DNA from: Pseudovibrio sp000156235
GTDB taxonomy: Bacteria > Pseudomonadota > Alphaproteobacteria > Rhizobiales > Stappiaceae
Direction: 5' to 3'
DNA: 64,000 nucleotides
Assembly (NCBI RefSeq): GCF_000156235.1
Contig: NZ_DS996812.1
Location: forward strand, 248,001 to 312,000
Each line of letters begins with the position of its first letter. Position 1 is the stretch's first letter. The notes under the pieces were generated by a model, which made no database searches, was not told the origin of the DNA, and worked only from the letters and a program-made list of their open reading frames with translations. Positions 51,929 through 61,004 of the stretch are shown here, piece after piece. A program made the position numbers and the translations under genes.

Positions 51929-52426
51929 TCAATCGTTGTCGACGATGGATTCCAGATGTTGCAGTGGCAGTGCACCGTTGGCCTTCAGCGTACGGATTGC
52001 GAAGTTGGAACGTACGTCTTCGACTCCATCCAGTGACATCAGGAAGTCTGAGAGGAAGACATCGTAGGCTTCCAGTGTTGGGACAACGATTTCAGCAAGA
52101 ATATCGGACTGACCGGAGACCAGATGGCAGGAGACGACTTCTGGCTGAGAGGTGACGCGCTCAATGATGGACATGATCTGCGCTTTGCTCTGCTTGCCGA
52201 CACGCATCTCCACAAACACGGTCATGCCGAGGCCAACTGTCTTGCGGTTTACGGAGGCCTGATAGCCGTTGATTACACCGCTATCCTCAAGGTTTTTGAC
52301 GCGGCGCAGGCACGGGGAGGGTGACAGAGCAACTTTGCCTGCCAGTTCTACGTTGGTCAGGCGTCCGTCTTCCTGAAGGTTTTTCAGGATTTCGAGGTCA
52401 ATCTTGTCGAGCGATGATTTTGGCAT
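51929..52426 (-). CDS. Lrp/AsnC family transcriptional regulator
   Basis: A 165-residue regulator. The N-terminal helix-turn-helix reads LDKIDLEILKNLQEDGRLTNVELA and LSPSPCLRRVKNLEDSGVI. The C-terminal RAM domain, which binds amino acids and drives oligomerisation, includes VVSCHLVSGQSDILAEIV. It lies 129 bp downstream of a TSUP permease gene on the same strand. Regulation of the TSUP pair is possible by position but not shown. Confidence 0.9.
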   Translation of the reverse strand: MPKSSLDKIDLEILKNLQEDGRLTNVELAGKVALSPSPCLRRVKNLEDSGVINGYQASVNRKTVGLGMTVFVEMRVGKQSKAQIMSIIERVTSQPEVVSCHLVSGQSDILAEIVVPTLEAYDVFLSDFLMSLDGVEDVRSNFAIRTLKANGALPLQHLESIVDND

Positions 52427-52555
52427 AAATCTGTATTTTTCGTCTGTTTCTAGGGATATTATTGCGGAAACTACGGCCTTTTGCCAAGTTTCGCAAGCTG
52501 TGCTGTTTGTTTGACGCTTCTTGCGGCTCTTTTTCAGTGCATGTGAACTAGTGGG

Positions 52556-53317
52556 TCATCTGAGAATTCCATCTAAAATAGGCATGCTTGTGATGGCAGC
52601 TCCTAAGATGAGTGTGTAAGCGAGCAGGCGATAAGACTTGCCGCTGGATTTGGAGAAACCTTTGGCTCCCAGATAGATGCTCAGGCCATAAGCCGGGCAG
52701 ATCAGCAATGAGAGAAGCAGGAGTTCCTGTGTGATCAGGCCGTTCCACCAGAAGGCTGCGAAAGAACCGAAGCTGGTGAAAAAGAAATAGGTGATCAGAT
52801 TGGCGCGTATAACGCTGACGGGCAGGGGGCCTGACATCCAGTAGGTGATGACCGGAGGGCCAGCCAGCTGTGTCATACCGCCGAGAAGACCAGAGACAGC
52901 ACCAACGCCGAAGGAAGTACGTTTGTTCGGTGCCTTGGTGTAACGCCAGCCAGAGACCAGAACGGCGAGCAAAACGAGGACAACGCAGGACAGCACCCAG
53001 CGCAAAACGTAAGGGTCTGCATTGGTGAGTACCCAGGCGCCAATGGAAACGGTGACGACGGCTCCGCCTGCTGCGGGCAGAACGGTCCTCCAATCGCAGA
53101 TTTTGGTGGCGGAGACGACCATGGGCAGAGAGATGGTTGCATCGACCAGAAGAAGTGAAGCTGCGGCCAGTTTCGGGTCCATAATGGCGGAGGCGATGGG
53201 CATGTAGATCATCGCTGCGCCGAAGCCTGCGAAGCCACGAGTCAACCCGGCGAGCGCTATGGTTGCGCACACCATCAAGAAGGCCGGGGATTCGAGTCCT
53301 GCGACGTCTGGGAGCAT
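52556..53317 (-). CDS. TSUP (TauE/SafE) family permease
   Basis: A 253-residue polytopic protein with the TSUP entry motif GLTRGFAGFGAAMIYMP near residue 24 and the second-half repeat GVGAVSGLLGGMTQLAGPP near residue 149. It is a paralogue of the gene at 53505 (shared KLAAASLLLVDATISLP-like and VLPAAGGAVVTVSIGAWVL blocks) but distinct from the pair at 11962-13564. Substrate unknown. Confidence 0.83.
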   Translation of the reverse strand: MLPDVAGLESPAFLMVCATIALAGLTRGFAGFGAAMIYMPIASAIMDPKLAAASLLLVDATISLPMVVSATKICDWRTVLPAAGGAVVTVSIGAWVLTNADPYVLRWVLSCVVLVLLAVLVSGWRYTKAPNKRTSFGVGAVSGLLGGMTQLAGPPVITYWMSGPLPVSVIRANLITYFFFTSFGSFAAFWWNGLITQELLLLSLLICPAYGLSIYLGAKGFSKSSGKSYRLLAYTLILGAAITSMPILDGILR

Positions 53318-53504
53318 CTATGCCTCTGCTGAGAAGGTCGGTTTAAGGCTTCCTAGTTGTGCGGACTATAAATTACGAAGGCGCCTTCCTCCAATCAGGA
53401 CGAATGGCCGAATTGTCGAGAATTTCTCAATTACCTTTGTCTGGGGCCTCTTATTCTCGCTTAAGCCTTGGGAACCTGCGGAAAAATAGTTGAGGCGGTT
53501 ACAG

Positions 53505-54284
53505 CTACAGATCGTGGAAGAATGGCAGTGAAACGACTGCTGCAAGGAAGATGATGCCCTTAGCTGCCCATTTGAAATATGTCGGAGGGGCTTTATTGAA
53601 GGCTTTCGCACCAAACATCAGGCAGCCCAGATAGATGGGACCGGTGATGAGCAGGACAGGTATGAGCTCTTTCGTGAACAGGCCGTTATACGCATAAGAG
53701 GCATAGGCGGAGGCATCGGCAATCGCGATGAACACGATCATGTTGGCGCGGATGATGTTCTGCGGATGGGGCCCTGTTGCCCAGAGAGTGTAGATGGGAA
53801 TGGAGGGCATCTGGCTGAAGCCGCCAAGCAGGCCTGATAGCGCCCCAACGCCGAGGTTTTGATTGCGGGAGGGTTCTTCTGAGTAGGTCCAGTTGGACAT
53901 GAGCACTGCCAGAAGCGCGAAGACAACAATAGAGATGCCCCAATGCAAGACGATGGGCGGTGCGTTGGCGAGGATCCATGCTCCGACGGAGACGGCGAGG
54001 ATTGCTCCGACTGCCGCTGGCAGGACGCTTTTCCATCGGCACAGCTTGGTTGCCGGGAAGATAAGAGGCAGGGCAATGAGGGTATCGAGGATAAGAAGTG
54101 TGGCTGCGGCGAGCTTTGGCCCGATGACCAGAGCGGCCAGAGGTATCCAGACCATGCCAGACCCAAAGCCTGCGAACCCGCGCATTAAACCTGCCAAAAG
54201 GATGGCCCCTGCGATCAGAGACAACTGTAAGGCTGAGTGTGCGTAGAGGGCTTCAATCATTGCGGGTCCTAAACAAGAACTCAC
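53505..54284 (-). CDS. TSUP (TauE/SafE) family permease
   Basis: A 259-residue polytopic protein with GLMRGFAGFGSGMVWIP near residue 33 and the matching second repeat GVGALSGLLGGFSQMPSIP. Clearly paralogous to the preceding TSUP gene on the same strand, separated by 187 bp. Possibly co-transcribed. The four TSUP genes in this window fall into two groups, each a tandem pair, pointing to separate duplications. Confidence 0.83.
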   Translation of the reverse strand: MSSCLGPAMIEALYAHSALQLSLIAGAILLAGLMRGFAGFGSGMVWIPLAALVIGPKLAAATLLILDTLIALPLIFPATKLCRWKSVLPAAVGAILAVSVGAWILANAPPIVLHWGISIVVFALLAVLMSNWTYSEEPSRNQNLGVGALSGLLGGFSQMPSIPIYTLWATGPHPQNIIRANMIVFIAIADASAYASYAYNGLFTKELIPVLLITGPIYLGCLMFGAKAFNKAPPTYFKWAAKGIIFLAAVVSLPFFHDL

Positions 54285-54383
54285 GCAGGAACGCGTGGAT
54301 TACTCCTGAAATTTTGCGGATTAAGCCTCTGGTTTTCGTTAGCGGCTAGCGTCTTCGGAGATTTTTCGTTACCGGTTTGTTCT

Positions 54384-54905
54384 ATGGATCATTCAATTCG
54401 AATCATGGGTGTTGACCCTGGTCTCAGGAACACCGGTTGGGGCATTATTGATGCCAAAGGTAATCGCGTCAGCTTTATTGCCAGCGGCACGATACAATCC
54501 AACAACAAGTACTCTCTCGCTGAACGACTCAAGCAGCTGTACACTGGCTTGCAGGAAGTGATTGAACGTTATGGTCCGGCAGAAGCTGCTGTTGAGAATA
54601 CGTTCGTGAACAAAGATGCAGGGGCGACCCTAAAACTGGGACAGGCGAGGGGCATCGCTCTGCTCGTGCCATCTCTGCACAATCTCGTGGTTTCAGAATA
54701 CGCTCCTAACCTGGTGAAAAAGACCGTGGTTGGAACAGGGCATGCAGAAAAAGAACAAATCCGTATGATGGTGAAGGTGCTGATGCCGAAGGCGACGTTT
54801 AATTCGGACGACGCGGCAGATGCACTGGCGATTGCGATCTGCCATAGTCATCACAGGGGTAGTGTAACGGGCCGTCTGGCCGCAGCGGAGGCGCTTTTGA
54901 AATGA
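54384..54905 (+). CDS. ruvC: Holliday junction resolvase RuvC
   Basis: A 173-residue endonuclease that cuts Holliday junctions in partnership with RuvAB. The four catalytic acids are visible: Asp11 in MGVDPGLRNTGWG, Glu near 72 in AVENTF, and the pair in DDAADALAIAICH near the C-terminus. Its last 4 bases overlap the ruvA start. Length is standard. Confidence 0.96.
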   Translation: MDHSIRIMGVDPGLRNTGWGIIDAKGNRVSFIASGTIQSNNKYSLAERLKQLYTGLQEVIERYGPAEAAVENTFVNKDAGATLKLGQARGIALLVPSLHNLVVSEYAPNLVKKTVVGTGHAEKEQIRMMVKVLMPKATFNSDDAADALAIAICHSHHRGSVTGRLAAAEALLK

Positions 54906-55516
54906 TCGGGAAACTCAAGGGTGTCGTCGACAGCTACGGCGATGATTTCGTGCTGCTGGATGTGCAGGGCGTTTGCTATCAAGTGCATTGCCCTTCTCGC
55001 GTGCTGCAGCAGTTGCCGCGTGTGGGAGAAGCTGCTGTGCTGGCCATTGAGACCATGGTGCGCGAAGACATGATCAAGCTGTTTGGCTTTGCCGAGGACA
55101 GCGAGCGTGAATGGTTCCGCATTCTTATGACCGTTCAGGGTGTTGGTGCAAAGGTTGCGCTGGGCATTCTGGGCATCATGAAAGCCTCTGAAGTGGCGAA
55201 CGCGATTGCGCTGGGCGATAAGACTGCGATTACGCGCGCACCGGGTGTTGGCAAGCGTGTGGCTGAGCGTATTGTGACCGAGCTGAAGGATAAGGCACCG
55301 GCCTTTGCTTCTGTTGAGGATGACACGATCGCGGTTTCCCAAAGTGTTGCAGAGAATGTGGCTTCTCGTCCGGTGGCGGATGCGGTGTCTGCGCTCTCCA
55401 ACCTTGGTTACCAGCCTGCTCAGGCGTCTGCTGCTGTGGCAGCTGCTGTGAAAACAGCAGGTGAGGATGCGAGTGCTGAAAAACTTATTCGCCTTGGCCT
55501 TAAGGAACTTGCGTAA
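54902..55516 (+). CDS. ruvA: Holliday junction branch migration protein RuvA
   Basis: A 204-residue junction-binding protein. It starts MIGKLKGVVDSYGDDFVLLDVQGVCYQVH, then two helix-hairpin-helix motifs (VQGVGAKVALGILG and APGVGKRVAERIV) bind DNA. The C-terminal domain (LSNLGYQPAQASAAVAAA) contacts RuvB. It overlaps ruvC by 4 bp and ruvB by one base, so the three are translated as a unit. Confidence 0.96.
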   Translation: MIGKLKGVVDSYGDDFVLLDVQGVCYQVHCPSRVLQQLPRVGEAAVLAIETMVREDMIKLFGFAEDSEREWFRILMTVQGVGAKVALGILGIMKASEVANAIALGDKTAITRAPGVGKRVAERIVTELKDKAPAFASVEDDTIAVSQSVAENVASRPVADAVSALSNLGYQPAQASAAVAAAVKTAGEDASAEKLIRLGLKELA

Positions 55517-56562
55517 TGATTGAGGGTGAGGATCGCCTTGTTACTCCGGAAATTCGGGGCGATGAAATCGACAGTGGTATGCGTCCGCAGACGCTGGATG
55601 ACTTTACGGGTCAGGCGCAGGCGCGTGAGAACTTGAAAGTGTTCATTGGCGCGGCCAAGGCCCGCAATGAAGCGCTGGATCACGTGCTGTTTGTTGGGCC
55701 TCCTGGTCTTGGTAAGACCACACTAGCGCAGATTATGGCGCGTGAGCTTGGGGTGAACTTCCGTGCGACTTCTGGTCCTGTGATTGCGAAGGCTGGCGAT
55801 CTTGCGGCTCTGCTGACCAATCTGGAAGACCGGGATGTTCTGTTCATTGATGAGATCCACCGTCTCAACCCAGCGGTTGAAGAGGTGCTGTATCCGGCGA
55901 TGGAAGACTATCAGCTCGATCTGATCATCGGTGAGGGGCCTGCAGCTCGCTCTGTGAAGATTGATCTGGCGAAGTTTACGCTTGTTGCTGCAACAACTCG
56001 TATCGGATTGCTGACGACGCCGCTACGTGATCGTTTTGGTATTCCGGTTCGGTTGGAGTTCTATACGCCGCAAGAGCTGGAACTTATTGTGAAACGCGGT
56101 GCGCGCCTGCTCGGTATTGGCATGAGCGATGATGGTGCGACCGAGATCGCCAAGCGGTCTCGTGGAACACCACGTATTGCTGGCCGCTTGCTGCGCCGCG
56201 TGCGCGATTTTGCGATTGTGGCTGGTGATGCGGATATTGATGCGGGTCTTGCGGATCGTGCGTTACGTCAGCTGGAAGTGGACAGTGCTGGCTTTGACAG
56301 TCTGGACCGTCGCTATCTGAAGCAGATTGCCATGAACTTTGGTGGTGGCCCTGTTGGGATTGAGACGATTGCAGCTGCGCTTTCTGAGCCGCGGGATGCG
56401 ATTGAGGAGATTGTGGAGCCGTATCTGATCCAGAATGGCTATCTTCAGCGTACGCCGCGAGGTCGAATTTTGACGCCGATCGCGTTCAAGCACCTTGGTT
56501 TGGCAGTGCCGGATAACCCAAATGCGCCTCAGATGGCCCTTTTTCAACATGATGAAGACTGA
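55516..56562 (+). CDS. ruvB: Holliday junction DNA helicase RuvB
   Basis: A 348-residue AAA+ motor that drives branch migration. It has Walker A GPPGLGKTTLAQ, Walker B FIDEIHRL, sensor/trans segments including ATTRIGLLTTPLRDRFG, and the C-terminal winged-helix segment with RTPRGR. Starts at the ATG overlapping the ruvA stop. The tol-pal gene ybgC follows 9 bp later. Confidence 0.97.
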   Translation: MIEGEDRLVTPEIRGDEIDSGMRPQTLDDFTGQAQARENLKVFIGAAKARNEALDHVLFVGPPGLGKTTLAQIMARELGVNFRATSGPVIAKAGDLAALLTNLEDRDVLFIDEIHRLNPAVEEVLYPAMEDYQLDLIIGEGPAARSVKIDLAKFTLVAATTRIGLLTTPLRDRFGIPVRLEFYTPQELELIVKRGARLLGIGMSDDGATEIAKRSRGTPRIAGRLLRRVRDFAIVAGDADIDAGLADRALRQLEVDSAGFDSLDRRYLKQIAMNFGGGPVGIETIAAALSEPRDAIEEIVEPYLIQNGYLQRTPRGRILTPIAFKHLGLAVPDNPNAPQMALFQHDED

Positions 56563-56571
56563 TCTGCCGAC

Positions 56572-57033
56572 ATGAATGATAAAAAAACTGAGGCAAATTG
56601 GCCCGATCTGACAGGCCGTATTGAGGGCAATGAGCATATTTTGCCCGTGCGTGTGTATTACGAGGACACTGACTTTTCAGGGGTCGTCTATCATGCGGCC
56701 TATCTGAAGTTCATGGAGCGTGGCCGCACTGAGCTGCTGCGCATGCGCGGTGTGCATCATCATGAACTGGATTCAGGCATGCATGGGGAGCGTCTGGCCT
56801 TTGCTGTGCGCCACATGGATATTGATTTTCTCAAGCCTGCACGAATCGATGATGTGCTTGAAGTTCATACGGATATCAGTGAGGTGAGGGGTGTCCGTAT
56901 GTTTATCAGCCAACGGGTTATGCGTGGTGACGAAGTTTTGATCAAAGCCAGCGTGACTGCTGTGGCTATCTCTGCGGATGGCAAACCACGTAGATTGCCC
57001 AAGGATCTGGTTGCCCAGATGAACGGCGAATAA
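56572..57033 (+). CDS. ybgC: Tol-Pal system-associated acyl-CoA thioesterase
   Basis: A 153-residue hot-dog-fold thioesterase of the YbgC group. The signature VYYEDTDFSGVVYHAAYLKFMERGRTE has the catalytic Asp in YEDTD near residue 27. YbgC hydrolyses short acyl-CoA or acyl-ACP. It sits 9 bp after ruvB and upstream of tolQ, the usual ruvB-ybgC-tolQ order. Confidence 0.93.
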   Translation: MNDKKTEANWPDLTGRIEGNEHILPVRVYYEDTDFSGVVYHAAYLKFMERGRTELLRMRGVHHHELDSGMHGERLAFAVRHMDIDFLKPARIDDVLEVHTDISEVRGVRMFISQRVMRGDEVLIKASVTAVAISADGKPRRLPKDLVAQMNGE

Positions 57034-57194
57034 GCGCGACAATCATCGTAAAAAATCACCAATATTCATTCAAAGTAAACGGGACTGGAAACCTTTTAAT
57101 CCTTCAGTAACCTTAAACAGGTCTTTTCAATAATGCCTTCAATGCTGGCTGTAGTCGAAGTTTCGCCAAATTCGACAGGCAGGAAGGCTGCTAA

Positions 57195-58064
57195 ATGTTT
57201 AATAGACTGGTTGTGTTCATGGCAGGGGTTCTACCGTGGGCCGGTCGTTGGGTTATCAGGGCAAGAGGTCCTTACTACATGAACTCTAAGGTGATGAAAC
57301 TCGTTGTGGCCATGAGCGCAGCGCTGGCAAGCACTATGCCATTGGCGGCAATGGCCCAGGACGTGCAATCTGTTGAGCTGGGTGCAGCTCCGGGTTCCGG
57401 CTTGTCCTACATTTCGCTCTTCATGGAAGCGGACATCGTCGTCAAGATTGTAATGATCGGTCTGATCGCTGCTTCTGTCTGGAGCTGGGCGATTATCTTT
57501 GACAAGGTTGTTCTGTATGGTCGTTCCCGCCGCCAGATGAACCGTTTTGAGAACGTGTTCTGGTCCGGCCAGTCTCTCGAAGAACTTTATAAGTCTCTGT
57601 CCTCCCGCGCGAATAACGGGATGTCTGCGTTGTTTGTGGCTGCTATGCGTGAATGGAAGCGCTCCCACGAAGGGGATAAGCCTGCCATTGCCAGTCTGCA
57701 GCAGCGTATTGACCGCGTGATGGACCTGACGATTTCCCGCGAAGTTGAGCGTCTTGAAAAGCGCTTGTTGTTCCTTGCGACCATCGGCAGTGCGGCTCCG
57801 TTTGTGGGCCTGTTTGGTACGGTCTGGGGCATCATGAATGCGTTTACCTCCATCGCGGCTTCCAAGAACACCAACCTTGCTGTTGTGGCTCCGGGTATTG
57901 CAGAAGCGCTGTTTGCGACCGGTCTTGGCCTGATCGCAGCTATTCCGGCGGTTATTGCCTACAACAAGCTGCAGAGTGACAGCGGTAAGCTGGCTGCGCG
58001 TATGGAAGGTTTTGCAGACGAGTTTTCAGCCATTCTGTCCCGCCGTATTGATGAGCGAGCATAA
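57195..58064 (+). CDS. tolQ: Tol-Pal system proton channel protein TolQ
   Basis: An inner-membrane MotA/TolQ/ExbB protein of up to 289 residues. It has the family block IGSAAPFVGLFGTVWGIMNAF in the middle and GIAEALFATGLGLIAAIPAVIAYN near the end. With TolR it uses the proton gradient to energise TolA. The open frame starts at 57195 with AGGAAGG upstream. Later ATGs at 57279 or 57294 would give the usual ~235-260 residues, and the extra N-terminal part resembles a signal peptide (LASTMPLAAMAQ). The start is uncertain. Confidence 0.9.
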   Translation: MFNRLVVFMAGVLPWAGRWVIRARGPYYMNSKVMKLVVAMSAALASTMPLAAMAQDVQSVELGAAPGSGLSYISLFMEADIVVKIVMIGLIAASVWSWAIIFDKVVLYGRSRRQMNRFENVFWSGQSLEELYKSLSSRANNGMSALFVAAMREWKRSHEGDKPAIASLQQRIDRVMDLTISREVERLEKRLLFLATIGSAAPFVGLFGTVWGIMNAFTSIAASKNTNLAVVAPGIAEALFATGLGLIAAIPAVIAYNKLQSDSGKLAARMEGFADEFSAILSRRIDERA

Positions 58065-58067
58065 TCC

Positions 58068-58529
58068 ATGGGTATGAGCACTGGAGCAGCTGGTGGTGGA
58101 GGTGGACGCGCTGGCGGCAGACGTGGTCGCCGCAGGCATTCCCATGCACCAATGAGCGAGATCAACGTAACGCCGATGGTGGACGTGATGCTGGTGTTGC
58201 TGATCATCTTTATGGTGGCAGCTCCGCTGTTGACCGTTGGCGTGCCGATCGATCTGCCCGAAACCCGGGCGAAGGCGATGGAAGGTGATACTGAGCCGAT
58301 AGCGATCTCCGTTAAGTCTGACGGATCCGTGTTTATTCAGGACACAGAGATCCCGGTTGACGAGCTGATCGCGAAACTCGGTGCGATTGCCGAGAATGGT
58401 TACAACGAGCGCATCTATGTGCGCGGAGATCAGGATGCCGATTACGGTGTCATCATGAAGGTTATGGGCCGTATCAATGCTGCTGGCTACAAGCGCATCG
58501 GGCTCGTTACTCTAGAGGAGCAGGGTTAA
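58068..58529 (+). CDS. tolR: Tol-Pal system protein TolR
   Basis: A 153-residue protein with one membrane helix (about 34-53) preceded by an Arg/Gly/His-rich N-terminus. The proton-carrying Asp lies in INVTPMVDVMLVLLIIF. The C-terminal periplasmic domain contacts the cell wall and TolA. It starts 3 bp after the tolQ stop. Confidence 0.93.
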   Translation: MGMSTGAAGGGGGRAGGRRGRRRHSHAPMSEINVTPMVDVMLVLLIIFMVAAPLLTVGVPIDLPETRAKAMEGDTEPIAISVKSDGSVFIQDTEIPVDELIAKLGAIAENGYNERIYVRGDQDADYGVIMKVMGRINAAGYKRIGLVTLEEQG

Positions 58530-58535
58530 CCGGGA

Positions 58536-59471
58536 ATGCGTGCAGGCCTTATCGCATCGCTAGTTGTTCACGTGGTCGTGCTTGTTGCCGGAGCGGTTTC
58601 GCTTAACTTCGGCAAAGAGCTTTCGACTGCCCCGGTGGATTCACTGCCCGTGGATCTTGTGCCTGTGAGCGAGCTGACCAAGCTGCAGCTGGGTACAAAG
58701 GAAGCGAAGGAAATCAAAGAGGCTGCGCTGCAGCCGACCAAGAAGCCTGCTGAAAAGCCTGAGCCGGAGAAGAAGACCGGTGAGGCTAAGAAAGAGGTGA
58801 AGAAGGTTCAGGAAGCGAAGAGGGAAGTGCAGCAGGCTGAAACACCGCCGCCGCCACCGGAACCTGCTGAACCAGAGCCTGCTCCAAAGGAAGTGCCAAA
58901 AGAGAAGGCGCCTGCGGAGACTGCAGAACTTGGTCCTGAAGTAGAAAAAACAGAAAAGCCGAAGCAGCTTGTAAAAGTCCGTCCACGTTCCAAGCCTAAG
59001 CCTCCTGCGCGCCCGAAAGCGCCGAAGAAGGAAAAGCCGAAGAAGAAGGAAGACTTCAACTCAAAGATGGCGGCTTTGCTGAACAAGACGAATGTGAAGT
59101 CGAGCGGGACTGCAAAGTCCGCAAAACCGGCTTCTCTTGGATCCGAACTGGGCCAGACCAATGTGAAGATGAGCCAGTCTGAGCTGGATGCGCTTCGTGG
59201 ACAGGTTGCCCAGTGCTGGAACCCTCCTGTGGGTGCAGCTGGTGCTGAAGATCTGAACGTTCGCCTGCAATTCAACCTGAGCCGTACCGGTGAGGTTGAA
59301 GGGCAGATGCAGGTTCTGAATTCCAGCAATAACCCAACATTCAGAGCTGCAGCAAGCAGTGCAGAACGCGCGGTCTATCGCTGCGGTCCGTATTCTCTGC
59401 CAGCAGCTAAATATGATGCATGGAAAACCGTCATCTTGAATTTTGATCCTCGCGATATGCTTGGATACTAG
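58536..59471 (+). CDS. tolA: Cell envelope protein TolA
   Basis: A 311-residue protein anchored by one N-terminal membrane helix (about 5-24). A long Lys/Glu/Pro/Ala-rich stretch (about 55-185) spans the periplasm, and a C-terminal globular domain (about 220-311) includes QVAQCWNPPVGA and AVYRCGPYSLP, with two conserved cysteines. It links the TolQR motor to Pal and TolB. It starts 6 bp after tolR. Confidence 0.9.
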   Translation: MRAGLIASLVVHVVVLVAGAVSLNFGKELSTAPVDSLPVDLVPVSELTKLQLGTKEAKEIKEAALQPTKKPAEKPEPEKKTGEAKKEVKKVQEAKREVQQAETPPPPPEPAEPEPAPKEVPKEKAPAETAELGPEVEKTEKPKQLVKVRPRSKPKPPARPKAPKKEKPKKKEDFNSKMAALLNKTNVKSSGTAKSAKPASLGSELGQTNVKMSQSELDALRGQVAQCWNPPVGAAGAEDLNVRLQFNLSRTGEVEGQMQVLNSSNNPTFRAAASSAERAVYRCGPYSLPAAKYDAWKTVILNFDPRDMLGY

Positions 59472-59499
59472 GTATTGAGATTGAAAGGAGCTTAGGTCT

Positions 59500-60864
59500 A
59501 TGTCCTTTGTGATGGGGCTTAACCCAATGCGTACAACAGGGATTAAGCAGCTGTGGCGTCGTGCATGCTGCTTTGTGGCTGCTGCTGTTGCTGTTGTTAC
59601 CATCTCTCAACCTGCCTACGCCTTGATTGAACTGGATATTACTCAGGGCAACGTTGAACCTATGCCGATTGCAATCTCTCCCTTTGCAGGTTCCGGCTTG
59701 CAGGAAGACGTGGCAGGGCAGATTTCTCAAGTTGTTGCCGCTGATTTGCAGCGCTCGGGCTTGTTCCGCCCGATTGATCCGGCTGCCCATATTCAGCAGG
59801 AAATGAATGTAGGAACCATGCCGCGCTTTGGTGACTGGCGGACCATCGGGTCTCAGGCCTTGGTGACTGGTTCTATCGCGCAGCAGGCAAACGGTCAGAT
59901 CCGTGCTGAGTTTCGTTTGTGGGATGTGTTTGCAGGTCAGCAGTTGATTGGCCAGCAGTTCTTCACCACACCAGAAAACTGGCGCCGTCTGGCGCACATC
60001 ATCTCCGATGCGATCTACCAGCGTTTGACCGGTGAGAAAGGCTACTTCGATACCCGCGTCGTCTTCATTGACGAGAGCGGTCCGAAGGATGCGCGCCGGA
60101 AGCGTCTGGCGATTATGGATCAGGATGGCGCGAATGTGCGCTATCTGACACGCGGTGATGATCTGGTTCTAACCCCACGGTTCTCTCCTGTTTCTCAGGA
60201 AGTCACCTACATGTCTTATGTGGGCGGCAATCCGCAGGTCTATCTGTTCAACATCGAGACTGGTCAACGTGAGGTTCTTGGGAACTTCCCGGGTATGACC
60301 TTTGCGCCGCGCTTCTCACCTGATGGCCAGAAGGTCATCATGAGCTTGCAGCAGGGTAGCAATGCGAACCTTTATCTGATGGACTTACGCACTCGTCGGA
60401 CAACTCGTTTGACCAATACAGCTGCGATTGATACCAGCCCGTCCTTCTCTCCAGACGGACGCCAGGTGGTGTTTGAAAGTGACCGTGGCGGCTCGCAGCA
60501 GCTGTATGTGATGAACTCCAACGGTAGCGGTGCTGAACGTATTTCCTTTGGTCCGGGCCAGTACTCTACGCCTGTGTGGTCTCCACGCGGTGATCTGATT
60601 GCCTTCACCAAGGTGCATCAGGGTCGCTTTATGATCGGTGTTATTCGTCCAGATGGTAAGGGTGAGCGTATTCTGACCGAGGGCTATCACAACGAAGGTC
60701 CGGCATGGTCTCCAAACGGGCGCGTGCTGACATTCTTCCGAGATACTGTGGGCGAGCAGGGCGGTCCTCAGGTCTGGACTGTTGATCTGACTGGTTACAA
60801 TGAACAGCTGGTTCAGACACCAAACTTTGCATCAGATCCGGCGTGGTCTCCGCTGCTCGACTAA
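59500..60864 (+). CDS. tolB: Tol-Pal system beta-propeller protein TolB
   Basis: A 454-residue periplasmic protein. A signal peptide (hydrophobic residues about 22-42) is followed by an N-terminal domain (IAISPFAGSG, then DLQRSGLFRPID) and six PD40 propeller blades marked by repeated FSPDG/WSPxG segments. TolB binds Pal and competes with peptidoglycan. GGAG lies 10 bases before the ATG. A hairpin follows the gene. Confidence 0.96.
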   Translation: MSFVMGLNPMRTTGIKQLWRRACCFVAAAVAVVTISQPAYALIELDITQGNVEPMPIAISPFAGSGLQEDVAGQISQVVAADLQRSGLFRPIDPAAHIQQEMNVGTMPRFGDWRTIGSQALVTGSIAQQANGQIRAEFRLWDVFAGQQLIGQQFFTTPENWRRLAHIISDAIYQRLTGEKGYFDTRVVFIDESGPKDARRKRLAIMDQDGANVRYLTRGDDLVLTPRFSPVSQEVTYMSYVGGNPQVYLFNIETGQREVLGNFPGMTFAPRFSPDGQKVIMSLQQGSNANLYLMDLRTRRTTRLTNTAAIDTSPSFSPDGRQVVFESDRGGSQQLYVMNSNGSGAERISFGPGQYSTPVWSPRGDLIAFTKVHQGRFMIGVIRPDGKGERILTEGYHNEGPAWSPNGRVLTFFRDTVGEQGGPQVWTVDLTGYNEQLVQTPNFASDPAWSPLLD

Positions 60865-60876
60865 TCGTGAAGCTGA

Positions 60877-60906
60877 GACCCCAATTTCTTGCGGGAATTT
60901 GGGGTC
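60877..60906 (+). terminator. Hairpin between tolB and pal
   Basis: GACCCCAATTTC pairs with GAATTTGGGGTC (11 pairs, one mismatch). No T-tract follows, so it may be a processing or attenuation structure. Confidence 0.5.
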
Positions 60907-61004
60907 ATTAGCACTTCATTAACCAATAAATTCAAGTTACCCTTAACCAAGTTGGTCTAGGGCTTTTTTAACCCTCGGGGTTTGAGGGACAGGAGATTCT
61001 ATAA

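Noticed and set aside
53380..53393. GAAGGCGCCTTC palindrome as an operator
   Set aside because: A 12-bp palindrome between two TSUP genes can arise by chance, and nothing else supports a regulatory role.
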